A stretch of DNA of 64,000 nucleotides, taken from contig NZ_CP061281.1 of the NCBI RefSeq assembly GCF_014621695.1, positions 6,076,001 to 6,140,000 of the forward strand, given 5' to 3'. Below, one piece after another: positions 24,501 through 32,833 of this stretch. The notes beneath the pieces were generated by a model, which was given only the letters and a program-made list of their open reading frames with translations, did not search any database and had not been told where the DNA came from. Each line of letters opens with the position of its first letter. The first letter of the stretch is position 1. Position numbers and translations under genes: made by a program. This stretch comes from Streptomyces xanthii. GTDB lineage: Bacteria > Actinomycetota > Actinomycetes > Streptomycetales > Streptomycetaceae.

Positions 24501-25601
24501 TTACTCCCAGGCCGCCGCGACGGCCTTGCGGGCCGCCTCCAGGTCGACCTCGATCCCGGCCTCCGCGAGGGCGCCGCCCAGCGCGGCCAGCGAGGACTGC
24601 ACGACACCGCGCGTGGCCTGCGGCCCGTAGTGGTTGACCCGGATCATCTCCGCGGCCAGCGCGCCACCGCCCGCGACCAGCGGCAGCACCGGGTCCGCCG
24701 CCAGCGCCTTCGCCACCAGGTCCCGGGCGTCCGTACCGGCCGGCGCACGCAGCGTCGTGGCCACCGGCGCCGCGTCCCGCGCCTCGTGCACGTACGGCTG
24801 CAGGCCGCCGCCCAGCGCCAGCGTCCCGGCGCGGGTCGCCGCCGCCGCGCTCGCGTGACGGGCCATCAGCGCGTCCAGGCCCTCGCTCTCGATGCGCTCC
24901 ACACAGGCCTCCAGGGCCAGCATCTCCAGCTGCGCCGGAGCGTGCAGCAGCGCCTTGCGGCCGCCGTCGATCCAGCGCTGCTTCCAGTCGAGCAGCGACA
25001 GGTACGAGTGGCGCGGCGCGTGCGGGTTGGCGGCCATCCGCTCCCAGGCGCGGGCGCTCACCGACACGGCCGAGACACCCGCCGGGCCGCCCATCGCCTT
25101 CTGCGCGCCGATCACGCACAGGTCCACGCCCCAGGCGTCCGGCAGCACCGGCTCCGCGGCGATCGAGGCGACCGCGTCCAGGTAGAACAGCGCGCCGTGC
25201 TCCCGCACGACCTCGCCGATCTCCGCGACGGGGTTCGTGTTGCCGGTCGCCGCCTCCGCGTGCACGAGCGACACGAAGTCGATGTCGGGGTGCTCGGCGA
25301 AGGCCTGCCGGACCTGCTCCGCGGTGACGGCCGTGTGGAACGGCACCGCCAGGTCGTGCACGGTCGCGCCGCAGTCGCGCAGCCAGTCGCCGAAGGTCTG
25401 CCCGTACGGGCCGGTGATCACGTTCAGGGCGACGGTGCCCGGGCCCGCGGTGGCACGGATCGCGCCCTCCAGCGGGAGCAGCGCCTCGCCCTGCATGATC
25501 ACGACGTCCTGCTCGGTGTCCATGAGCCGGGCCACGCGGTCCTCGACGGAGGCGAAGTGCGCGGCGCTCAGCGGGGCCAGATCGAGAAACGGGTGCGTCA
25601 C
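24501..25601 (-). CDS. Alanine-glyoxylate-type aminotransferase (class V)
   Basis: The 366-residue fold-type I PLP enzyme has NVITGPYGQTFGDWL near residue 60, LVHAEAATGNTNPV near 112, and the PLP Lys in VIGAQKAMGGPAG near 168. It belongs to the serine/alanine-glyoxylate and pyridoxamine-pyruvate aminotransferase group. GTG 25601 has a GAGAGAG site upstream. It is divergent from the amidohydrolase at 25681. Substrate unknown. Confidence 0.82.
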   Translation of the reverse strand: MTHPFLDLAPLSAAHFASVEDRVARLMDTEQDVVIMQGEALLPLEGAIRATAGPGTVALNVITGPYGQTFGDWLRDCGATVHDLAVPFHTAVTAEQVRQAFAEHPDIDFVSLVHAEAATGNTNPVAEIGEVVREHGALFYLDAVASIAAEPVLPDAWGVDLCVIGAQKAMGGPAGVSAVSVSARAWERMAANPHAPRHSYLSLLDWKQRWIDGGRKALLHAPAQLEMLALEACVERIESEGLDALMARHASAAAATRAGTLALGGGLQPYVHEARDAAPVATTLRAPAGTDARDLVAKALAADPVLPLVAGGGALAAEMIRVNHYGPQATRGVVQSSLAALGGALAEAGIEVDLEAARKAVAAAWE

Positions 25602-25668
25602 GGTGGTGCTCTCTCTTCGCTCACGGGTTCGGCGGTGATGCCGCTGACGAGCGTAACCGGCCCCCTCA

Positions 25669-25674
25669 TAGGCT
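25669..25674 (+). promoter_or_regulatory. -10 box for leaderless start
   Basis: TAGGCT lies exactly 6 bases before the ATG at 25681, with no Shine-Dalgarno sequence. Confidence 0.5.
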
Positions 25675-25680
25675 TGGTCC

Positions 25681-26775
25681 ATGAGTGATGGCGCGGTGCT
25701 CCATGTGAAGGGCCGGGTCCTGGCCGGACCCGACGACGTACGCGACGAACTGTGGGTGGTCGACGGCCGGATCACCTACGACCGGCCCGTCTCGGCGGGC
25801 CTCGACGTGACCGGCGTGGAGGGCTGGACCCTGCCCGGCCTCGTCGACGCCCACTGCCACGTCGGCCTGGACGCGCACGGGCCGGTGCCCGCCGAGACCG
25901 CCGAGAAGCAGGCCCTCACCGACCGCGACGCGGGCACCCTGCTGCTGCGCGACGCCGGCTCACCCTCCGACACCCGCTGGATCGACGACCGCGAGGACCT
26001 GCCCCGGATCGTCCGCGCCGGCCGCCACATCGCCCGCACCCGCCGCTACATCCGCAACTACGCCCACGAGATCGAGCCCGAGGACCTCGTCGCCTACGTC
26101 GCCCAGGAGGCCCGGCGCGGCGACGGCTGGGTCAAGCTCGTCGGCGACTGGATCGACCGGGACGCGGGCGACCTCACCCCCTGCTGGCCGCGCGAGGCCG
26201 TCGAGGCGGGCATCGCGGAGGCCCACCGGCTCGGCGCCCGGGTCACCGCCCACTGCTTCGCCGAGAACTCGCTGCGCGACCTCGTCGAGGCCGGCATCGA
26301 CTGCATCGAGCACGCCACGGGCCTCACCGACGACCTGATCCCGCTCTTCGCCGAGCGCGGCGTCGCGATCGTCCCCACGCTCGTCAACATCGCCACCTTC
26401 CCCGGCCTCGCCGCGGGCGGCGAGCAGAAGTTCCCCCGCTGGTCCGCCCACATGCGACGGCTCTACGACAACCGCTACGACACCGTGCGCAACGCCTACG
26501 ACGCCGGCATCCCGGTGTTCGTCGGCACCGACGCCGGCGGCTCCCTCGCGCACGGCCTCGTCGCGGGCGAGGTCGCCGAGCTCGTCAAGGCCGGCCTCCC
26601 CGCCGTGGACGCCCTCGGCGCGACCGCCTGGAACGCCCGCAGCTGGCTCGGCCGACCCGGCCTCGAGGAGGGCGCCCCGGCCGACCTCGTCGTCTACGGC
26701 ACGGACCCGCGGACCGACGTGGCGGCGCTCGCCGCACCCCGCCGCATCGTGCTCCGGGGCAACGTCGTCGGTTGA
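25681..26775 (+). CDS. Metal-dependent amidohydrolase (imidazolonepropionase-like)
   Basis: The 364-residue amidohydrolase has the N-terminal metal motif VDAHCHVGLD near residue 58, a central HCFAENSLRDLVEAGIDCIEHATGL region near 190-215 supplying two more His, and VGTDAGGSLAHG near 280 with the catalytic Asp. It hydrolyses a C-N bond in a ring or side-chain amide; substrate not predictable. No signal peptide. Confidence 0.82.
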   Translation: MSDGAVLHVKGRVLAGPDDVRDELWVVDGRITYDRPVSAGLDVTGVEGWTLPGLVDAHCHVGLDAHGPVPAETAEKQALTDRDAGTLLLRDAGSPSDTRWIDDREDLPRIVRAGRHIARTRRYIRNYAHEIEPEDLVAYVAQEARRGDGWVKLVGDWIDRDAGDLTPCWPREAVEAGIAEAHRLGARVTAHCFAENSLRDLVEAGIDCIEHATGLTDDLIPLFAERGVAIVPTLVNIATFPGLAAGGEQKFPRWSAHMRRLYDNRYDTVRNAYDAGIPVFVGTDAGGSLAHGLVAGEVAELVKAGLPAVDALGATAWNARSWLGRPGLEEGAPADLVVYGTDPRTDVAALAAPRRIVLRGNVVG

Positions 26776-27091
26776 CGCGGCGTGACGCGCGCCGGGGCGC
26801 ACTCGTTGTGCACCCCGCGTCCGCGCCGGGGCCGACCCCTGTCCGGGTGACCCCGGCGAACAGGCGAGCCCGCTGAAATCGAGCACCTGCACGGAAACCC
26901 CCCTTTGGAGTGAACTCACTTCAGGTGGTGGCCCGTTCACTCTCAGTGCGTAAAGATTCCCTCACCGATGACCGGTCGACGCCGTCGGCGGTGCCGCGCC
27001 CTGTCCCTGTGCGCGCCCACCCCGACGGCACGCCGTCGACCTCGTGTGTCACGTCGTTTCTCTTCATCGCCGTCCTGGGGGTCCCACCAGC
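26776..27091 (+). promoter_or_regulatory. Upstream region of the LAETG protein
   Basis: This is a 316-base gap without a gene. It contains overlapping palindromes GTGA-AC-TCAC (26910-26919) and TGAA-CTCAC-TTCA (26911-26923), and a further TTCACT at 26936-26941 ahead of an AT-rich GTAAAGATTCC. These are candidate operator and promoter elements for the surface protein gene. Confidence 0.4.
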
Positions 27092-28018
27092 ATGTCCAGC
27101 ACCACTACGTTCCGCCGTCTCGCCGCGACCGCCGTCGCCACCGCGCTCGCCGCGGGACCCGTCCTCCTCGCGGGCGCGGGCCCGGCCGCCGCCACCGGCG
27201 ACCGCGGCGGCAAGGCCTCCGCCGTCGTGCTCCGCACCGGCCTGGACGTCTCCCTGCTCAACAAGACCGTGAACGTCCCGCTCAAGGTCTCGCTCAACGA
27301 GGTGCAGGCGCCCGCCAGCGCCGACAAGACCGCCCTCACCGTGAACCTGGACGGCGTCGAGAAGGGACAGCCGATCAACGTCCTGCGCGCCGACGTCGCC
27401 AAGGCCAGGGCGACCGTCGCCGACGGCACCGCCGAGGGCTTCACCCAGCTCGCCCACGCCAAGGTCCACGTCCCCGGCCTGCCGCTGCTCTCCCTCATCG
27501 AGGTCGACGAGGTCACCTCCAAGGCCCGCTGCGTGGCCGGCCAGGCGCCCGTCGCCGAGTCGAACCTCCTCGGGGCCGTCACCATCCTCGGCAAGAAGGT
27601 CACGCTGACCACCGGCGGGACGACCGAGGTCAAGGTGCCCGGGGTCGGCGAGGTCTCCCTCACCCTCTCCGAGAAGTCCACGACCTCCACGACCGCGGCG
27701 GCCTCCGCGCTGCACCTCAAGGTCTCCGTGAACCCGTTGAAGCTCAACGTGGCCGAGGTCGAGGGCGAGGTGACCCTCGCCGGGGCGACCTGCGAGTCCC
27801 CCAAGGCCGTCGCCGCGCCGAAGCCGGCCGAGGTCGAGCCGCAGGCCGAGAAGGGGGAGCGGCCGGTCGAGGCCGCGCAGAAGCCGGAGAAGGAGGCTGA
27901 CCTCGCGGAGACGGGGGGTAGTTCGATGACGCCGTACGTGGCGGGCGGGGCGATCGCTCTCCTGATCGCCGGTGCGGGTGCGGTGGGCATGGCGCGCCGG
28001 GGTCGCAGTCGCGCCTAG
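27092..28018 (+). CDS. LAETG sortase-anchored surface protein
   Basis: The 308-residue secreted protein has a signal peptide (residues 1-35, TFRR then an Ala/Leu-rich core) and a repetitive Val/Lys/Thr-rich beta body. A Glu/Lys/Pro-rich stalk (about 250-275) and a class E sortase signal LAETG near 278 follow, then a hydrophobic helix and a basic tail (RRGRSRA). It should be linked to peptidoglycan by SrtE. The only cysteines are near residues 151 and 233, enough for one disulfide. A homologue in the same position beside ect and cob genes exists in S. coelicolor, from memory. Confidence 0.85.
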   Translation: MSSTTTFRRLAATAVATALAAGPVLLAGAGPAAATGDRGGKASAVVLRTGLDVSLLNKTVNVPLKVSLNEVQAPASADKTALTVNLDGVEKGQPINVLRADVAKARATVADGTAEGFTQLAHAKVHVPGLPLLSLIEVDEVTSKARCVAGQAPVAESNLLGAVTILGKKVTLTTGGTTEVKVPGVGEVSLTLSEKSTTSTTAAASALHLKVSVNPLKLNVAEVEGEVTLAGATCESPKAVAAPKPAEVEPQAEKGERPVEAAQKPEKEADLAETGGSSMTPYVAGGAIALLIAGAGAVGMARRGRSRA

Positions 28019-28040
28019 TCGTTGGTTCGTCGCCTGCGGG

Positions 28041-28192
28041 CCCGGTGGGGGCGGGCCGCGCAGTTCCCCGCGCCCCTGAAATGCAGACGCTTCGCGTCGC
28101 ATTTCCCCGATGGGGCACCGCCCCGATGGAGATCGCGCACGAAGTGCGCATCTCCAGGGGCGCGGGGAACTGCGCGACCAGCCCCCACCGGG
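28041..28192. repeat. Cloverleaf intergenic repeat, copy A (complete)
   Basis: Outer 38-base arms (28041-28078 and 28155-28192) are complementary at 36 of 38 positions. Between them lie three hairpins: AAATGC...GCATTT (28079-28104), GGGGC/GCCCC (28112-28124) and GGAGAT...ATCTCC (28128-28155). It lies between the converging LAETG and cobC genes and may act as a terminator. Related copies are at 41082 and 51366. Confidence 0.85.
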
Positions 28193-28218
28193 GCGCACCC
28201 GGCGACGAGACCCCGGAG

Positions 28219-29652
28219 CTACGGCGCGAGGATCCGGCCCAGCTCGGAGACAAGGGTGTCGGACGTGGCCCGGTCCCGCACCGCCACCCGGATCCAGTCC
28301 TCCCCGAGCCCGGGAAACGTGTCACCCCGCCGCACCGCGATCCCCACCTCCCGCAGCGCCCCCCGAACCGCGGCAGCGCCCGGCACCCGGACCAGCAGGA
28401 ACGGCCCCTCCGCCGGCCCCACCACGGACACCCCGAACCCGGCCAACTCCCGCAACCGCCCGACGAGATGCTCCCGGTCCCCGGCGACGGCCAGCGCGGC
28501 GGCCCCCGCTTCGGCGACCCCCCGATCGGACACGCAGCCCAGCGCGGCGACCAGCGCCGGCGACGACACCGGCCACAAGGGCTGCGCCCGCTCCAGCTCC
28601 GCCACGATCTCCGGCGCCGCCACGACGTACCCGATCCGCAGTCCCGCCAGCCCCCACGTCTTCGTCAGGCTCCGCAGCACCACGAGGCCGGGCACGTCCG
28701 TGCGGCCCGCCAGCGCCTCCCGCTCACCCGGCACCGCGTCCATGAACGCCTCGTCCACCACGAGGACCCGCCCGGGACGGGCCAGCGCGGCGAGCACCCC
28801 GGCCGGATGCAGCACGGACGTCGGATTGGTCGGGTTGCCGACGACGACCAGATCCGCGTCCTCGGGCACGAGCGACGGGTCGAGCCGGAACCCGTCCTCC
28901 TCCCGCAGCAGCACCCGCCGCACCACGTGCCCCGCGTCCTCCAGCGCCGCCTCCGGCTCGGTGAACTGCGGATGCACGACCACCGGCCGCCGCACCCGCA
29001 GCGCCCGCGCGAGCAGCACGAAAGCCTCCGCCGCACCGGCCGTCAGCAGCACCCGCTCCACGGGCACCCCATGCAGCCGGGCCACAGCGGCCCGCGCCGC
29101 CCGCCCGTCCGGATACGCGGCGAGCCCCTCCAGGGCCGTACCGATCCGCTCCCGCAGCCACACCGGCGGCGTCCCGGTCCGCACGTTCACCGCGAGATCC
29201 GTCAGCTTCTCCCCGTCGTCCCGCACCTCCGCGTCCCCGTGATGCCGCAGATCGGGCCCGTCCCCGACGGCGACGCCGGCGGAGTCCGGGACGCGGGTCA
29301 CCGTCACCTCCGGGTGGGCCGCGGCCCAGGCCGCCACCCGCTCCCCGAACTCCTCCCCGGCCAGCGGCTCGTACGGCAGGACGGCGATGTGCCGGGCGCC
29401 GAGCGTCCTCGCGCGGTCGAGCGCCGACGCGATCGTGGGGGCGGCGCCCGCACCGAACGCCAAGGCCACCTCCTCGTATCCGCCGTGGTCCCACAACAGG
29501 CGGGCGCACGCGGCGAGTTCGGCGCGCGCCAACGGGTCCGCCGCGCCGTCGCCCACGAGCAGCACCGTCACCTCGGCCCGGGCCGCACCGTCCAGGACGT
29601 CGTCGAGCCGCCGCGCGAGAGCGGCGAGCAGGGCGGGGGAGGGGGTCTGCAC
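28219..29652 (-). CDS. cobC: CbiX-like/CobC fusion, PLP-dependent
   Basis: The 477-residue protein joins an N-terminal CbiX/sirohydrochlorin-chelatase-like domain (residues about 1-130; LLVGDGAADPLARAEL) to a HisC/CobC-type aminotransferase. That part has NPTNPTSVLHP near 272, LVVDEAFMD near 295 and the PLP Lys in RSLTKTWGLAGLR near 327. The PLP part belongs to the family making the aminopropanol arm by threonine-phosphate decarboxylation. The fusion is a recognised actinobacterial form (Rv2231c-like). It lies 39 bases downstream of cobE, same strand. Confidence 0.82.
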   Translation of the reverse strand: MQTPSPALLAALARRLDDVLDGAARAEVTVLLVGDGAADPLARAELAACARLLWDHGGYEEVALAFGAGAAPTIASALDRARTLGARHIAVLPYEPLAGEEFGERVAAWAAAHPEVTVTRVPDSAGVAVGDGPDLRHHGDAEVRDDGEKLTDLAVNVRTGTPPVWLRERIGTALEGLAAYPDGRAARAAVARLHGVPVERVLLTAGAAEAFVLLARALRVRRPVVVHPQFTEPEAALEDAGHVVRRVLLREEDGFRLDPSLVPEDADLVVVGNPTNPTSVLHPAGVLAALARPGRVLVVDEAFMDAVPGEREALAGRTDVPGLVVLRSLTKTWGLAGLRIGYVVAAPEIVAELERAQPLWPVSSPALVAALGCVSDRGVAEAGAAALAVAGDREHLVGRLRELAGFGVSVVGPAEGPFLLVRVPGAAAVRGALREVGIAVRRGDTFPGLGEDWIRVAVRDRATSDTLVSELGRILAP

Positions 29653-29691
29653 GGCGGGCTCCTTGAGAGGGAGAGGAGAAGAGGGAGTCGG

Positions 29692-30072
29692 TCAGTCGGC
29701 CTGGACGGCCACGGCGCAGGTCACGCGGCCGGGGCCGCCGCCGGGGCCGCGCGACGCCCGTTTCGGTACGAGCAGCACGCCGCCCCCGGCCAGCGCGGCG
29801 GCCTCCGCGACCGACGGCGTGCCCGTCGCGGTACGGACCCGCGCCGAAGGGTGCGGCACCGCGACCGCCGCGAGGCGCTCCGATTCGTAGGTCTCCAGCG
29901 GCACGCCCAGCGCCTCGGCGGCCCCCAGCAGGCCCGGTTCGCGCCCCTTGGCCGCCACGGTGGCCAGCGCCCGCACCCGCTCCGGTGGCACGCCCGCCTC
30001 CGCGAGCACCGCCCCGACCAGCCCCAGGACCTCGTCCGCCGGGGCTCCGGAACGGGCCCCGACCCCCACCAC
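29692..30072 (-). CDS. cobE: CobE/CbiG C-terminal domain protein
   Basis: The 126-residue protein matches the CbiG C-terminal/CobE domain: VGVGARSGAPADEV, TVAAKGREPGLLGAAEALGVPL, SVAEAAALAGG and VPKRASRGPGG. It acts in opening and rearranging the corrin ring. The start is set at GTG 30072; other in-frame starts are poorer. It leads the cobE-cobC pair and is divergent from the ZIP gene by 60 bases. Confidence 0.8.
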   Translation of the reverse strand: MVGVGARSGAPADEVLGLVGAVLAEAGVPPERVRALATVAAKGREPGLLGAAEALGVPLETYESERLAAVAVPHPSARVRTATGTPSVAEAAALAGGGVLLVPKRASRGPGGGPGRVTCAVAVQAD

Positions 30073-30132
30073 GACACGGCCGGAGCCACCCCGGATGTGC
30101 GGCGCGGGGGTCGGATGGGTTAGCAAAGGCGC

Positions 30133-30864
30133 ATGGCGGTGTTCGTGGCGCTCGGCGCCTTTCTCATGACCCTGGTCGGCGGCTGGACCGCGCAACGGGT
30201 CACCGACCGGCGCCACCTGGTGCTCGGTCTCGCGGGTGGACTCATGCTCGGCGTGGTCGGACTCGACCTGCTGCCCGAGGCCCTGGAGGCGCTGGGCGAC
30301 GACGTGTTCGGCGTGCCGGCGGCCCTGCTCCTGTTCGTCGGCGGCTTCCTCGCCGCACACGTCCTGGAGCACCTCCTCGCCCACCGGCAGGCGGCCCACG
30401 GCGCCGAGGAGGACGGTCACGCCCGGGCCCCCGAGGTCGGACTCACCGCCGCGTCCGCGATGGTCGGGCACAGCCTGATGGACGGCATGGCCATCGGCGC
30501 CGCGTTCCAGATCGGCGGCGGCATGGGGCTCGCCGTCGCGCTCGCCGTCATCGCCCACGACTTCGCGGACGGCTTCAACACGTACACGATCACCAGCCTG
30601 TACGGGAACGCCCGCCGCAAGGCCGTCATGATGCTGTTCGCCGACGCGTTCGCGCCGGTCGTGGGCGCCGCGTCCACGCTCCTGTTCACCATTCCGGAGC
30701 AACTGCTCGGCGGCTATCTCGGCTTCTTCGGCGGCGTCCTGCTCTACCTCGCGGCCGCCGAGATCCTCCCCGAGGCCCACCACGAGCACCCCGCGCGCTC
30801 CACCCTGCTGTGCACGGCGCTGGGCGCGGGGTTCATCTGGCTCGTGGTCGGCCTCGCGGGCTGA
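30133..30864 (+). CDS. ZIP-family metal transporter
   Basis: The 243-residue protein has about eight membrane helices and the ZIP metal-site motifs HSLMDG near residue 113 (helix IV) and HDFADG near 139 (helix V, in place of the usual HxxPEG). A His/Glu-rich loop (AHGAEEDGHA) lies between helices III and IV. It moves divalent metal into the cytosol. It interrupts the minus-strand cobalamin genes in the opposite direction, so cobalt import for corrin synthesis is a reasonable guess, but zinc or iron are equally known ZIP substrates. Confidence 0.85.
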   Translation: MAVFVALGAFLMTLVGGWTAQRVTDRRHLVLGLAGGLMLGVVGLDLLPEALEALGDDVFGVPAALLLFVGGFLAAHVLEHLLAHRQAAHGAEEDGHARAPEVGLTAASAMVGHSLMDGMAIGAAFQIGGGMGLAVALAVIAHDFADGFNTYTITSLYGNARRKAVMMLFADAFAPVVGAASTLLFTIPEQLLGGYLGFFGGVLLYLAAAEILPEAHHEHPARSTLLCTALGAGFIWLVVGLAG

Positions 30865-30866
30865 CC

Positions 30867-32240
30867 TCACGGCGTCGCGCACCGCTCGACCAGGCGCCGC
30901 GCGACGTCCGGGCGGCCCGCCCAGTGCGTGTGCAGATAGCTGGCGTGCACGCCGCCCTGTACGAAGCCCTCGACGCGGGGCTGCGGCAGCCGCATGCCCC
31001 ACGCGGGCGCGGGCCCCGCGCCCGGCTCCAGGACGGTGCGGTGGAACTCGTGGCCGCGCATCCGCGCCCCGGCCGGGGCCAGCACGCTGTCCGACACGGC
31101 GACCGCGTCCCGGTAGCCCAGGGTCAGGCGCGGGGACATCCGGGCGTGCGCGTCCAGGACACCGCACATCGGCTTGTCGTCGAGGGAGCGGGACAGGTAG
31201 AGCAGGCCCGCGCACTCGGCGACCACGGGGGCGCCGGACGCGGCCAGCTCCGCCACGGCCTTGCGGAGTCGCTCGTTCGCGGAGAGCTCCGGGGCGTAGA
31301 CCTCCGGGAAGCCGCCGCCGATGACGAGGCCGGCGGTGCCCTCCGGGAGGGACTCGTCGTGGAGCGGGTCGAAGGGGGTGACCTCGGCGCCGGCCGCCGC
31401 GAGGAGTTCCGTGTGCTCGGCGTAGGAGAAGGTGAACGCCGCGCCCGCCGCCACGGCCACGACCGGCCTTCCCGCCGTCGTGGTGGCTCGCTCATCCGGG
31501 TCGGCCGCGCTCCACGCCTCCGTCGACAGCAGCGGGGCCGACCGTGCCAGGGCCAGCAGGCCCTCCAGGTCGCAGCCCTCCCGCACCATCGCCGCCGACG
31601 CCCGTACGGAATCGACCGCCTCCGCACTGCGTTCCGCGACCGGGACCAGGCCCAGATGACGGGACGGCGTGGCGACCTGCGGGGTGCGGCGCAGGGCGCC
31701 GTAGACCGGGACGCCGACCTCCTCCAGGGCCTCCCGCAGCAGCGCCTCGTGCCGGTCCGAACCCACCTTGTTCAGGATCACGCCCGCGAGCCTGACCTGC
31801 GGGTCGAAGGACGCGAAGCCGTGCACCAGCGCCGCCACCGAACGCGACTGCGACGACGCGTCGACCACCAGCACCACCGGCGCCTTCAGCAGCTTCGCGA
31901 CATGCGCCGTCGACGCCAGCTCGCCTTCCCCGGACACACCGTCGAACAGGCCCATCACGCCTTCCACGACGGCCAGTTCACAGCCGCGCGCCCCGTGCGC
32001 GAACAACGGCGCGACCAGCTCGGGCCCGCACATGTACGCGTCGAGGTTGCGGCCCGGGCGGCCGGTCGCGAGCGCGTGATAACCCGGGTCGATGTAGTCG
32101 GGCCCCACCTTGTGCGGGGACACGGCCAGGCCCCGCTCCGCGAACGCCGCCATCAGACCGGTCGCGACCGTCGTCTTGCCGGTCCCGGACGCGGGCGCCG
32201 CGACGACGAGCCGCGGAACCGAGACGGAGGTCGTCACCAC
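30867..32240 (-). CDS. cobB: Cobyrinate a,c-diamide synthase
   Basis: The 457-residue protein has an N-terminal ATP site VAAPASGTGKTTVATGL near residue 13 and a C-terminal glutamine-amidotransferase domain with VVAECAGLLYLSR near 340 supplying the nucleophilic Cys. It amidates the a and c side chains. The GTG start overlaps the end of cobO by seven bases. It is the last gene of the riboswitch-led operon and ends two bases from the converging ZIP gene. Confidence 0.92.
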   Translation of the reverse strand: MVTTSVSVPRLVVAAPASGTGKTTVATGLMAAFAERGLAVSPHKVGPDYIDPGYHALATGRPGRNLDAYMCGPELVAPLFAHGARGCELAVVEGVMGLFDGVSGEGELASTAHVAKLLKAPVVLVVDASSQSRSVAALVHGFASFDPQVRLAGVILNKVGSDRHEALLREALEEVGVPVYGALRRTPQVATPSRHLGLVPVAERSAEAVDSVRASAAMVREGCDLEGLLALARSAPLLSTEAWSAADPDERATTTAGRPVVAVAAGAAFTFSYAEHTELLAAAGAEVTPFDPLHDESLPEGTAGLVIGGGFPEVYAPELSANERLRKAVAELAASGAPVVAECAGLLYLSRSLDDKPMCGVLDAHARMSPRLTLGYRDAVAVSDSVLAPAGARMRGHEFHRTVLEPGAGPAPAWGMRLPQPRVEGFVQGGVHASYLHTHWAGRPDVARRLVERCATP

Positions 32241-32833
32241 TCGATGCCCCGCTGGCCCTTCTGACCCGTGTCCATCGGGTGCTTCACCTTCGACATGTCC
32301 GTCACCAGGTCCGCGAACTCCACCAGCTTCTCCGGCGCGTTGCGGCCCGTGATCACGACGTGCTGGGTGCCCGGACGGTCGCGCAGCACCTGCACGACCT
32401 CGTCCACGTCGATCCAGCCCCAGTGCAGCGGGTACGCGAACTCGTCGAGCACGTACAGCTTGTACGTCTCGGCGGCCAGGTCCCGCTTGACCTGCTCCCA
32501 GCCCTCGCGGGCCTTCTCCTCGTTGTCGGCCTGGCTGTCGCGCTGGACCCAGGACCAGCCCTCGCCCATCTTGTGCCAGTCGACCGTGCCGCCCTCACCG
32601 GAGGCGCCCAGCACCTTCAGCGCGTTCTCCTCGCCGACCTTCCACTTCGCCGACTTGACGAACTGGAACACCCCGATCGGCCAGCCCTGGTTCCAGGCCC
32701 GCAGCGCGAGCCCGAACGCGGCCGTCGACTTGCCCTTGCCGACCCCCGTGTGCACGAACACCAGCGGCCGGTTGCGCCGCTGACGCGTCGTCAGCCCGTC
32801 GTCCGGCACCACACTCGGCTGTCCCTGCGGCAT
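32234..32833 (-). CDS. cobO: Cob(I)yrinic acid a,c-diamide adenosyltransferase
   Basis: The 199-residue P-loop protein has FVHTGVGKGKSTAAFGLALRA near residue 26. Other CobO-family motifs are GVFQFVKSAKW, YVLDEFAYPLHWGW and VVITGRNAPEKLVEFADLVTDM. It transfers the adenosyl group to cobalt. Its ATG overlaps the preceding stop as TAATG. Confidence 0.95.
   Translation of the reverse strand: MPQGQPSVVPDDGLTTRQRRNRPLVFVHTGVGKGKSTAAFGLALRAWNQGWPIGVFQFVKSAKWKVGEENALKVLGASGEGGTVDWHKMGEGWSWVQRDSQADNEEKAREGWEQVKRDLAAETYKLYVLDEFAYPLHWGWIDVDEVVQVLRDRPGTQHVVITGRNAPEKLVEFADLVTDMSKVKHPMDTGQKGQRGIEW

Noticed and set aside
28041..28192. Insertion sequence or MITE with transposase relics
   Set aside because: No coding remnant or target duplication seen; palindromic structural repeat is the simpler reading.
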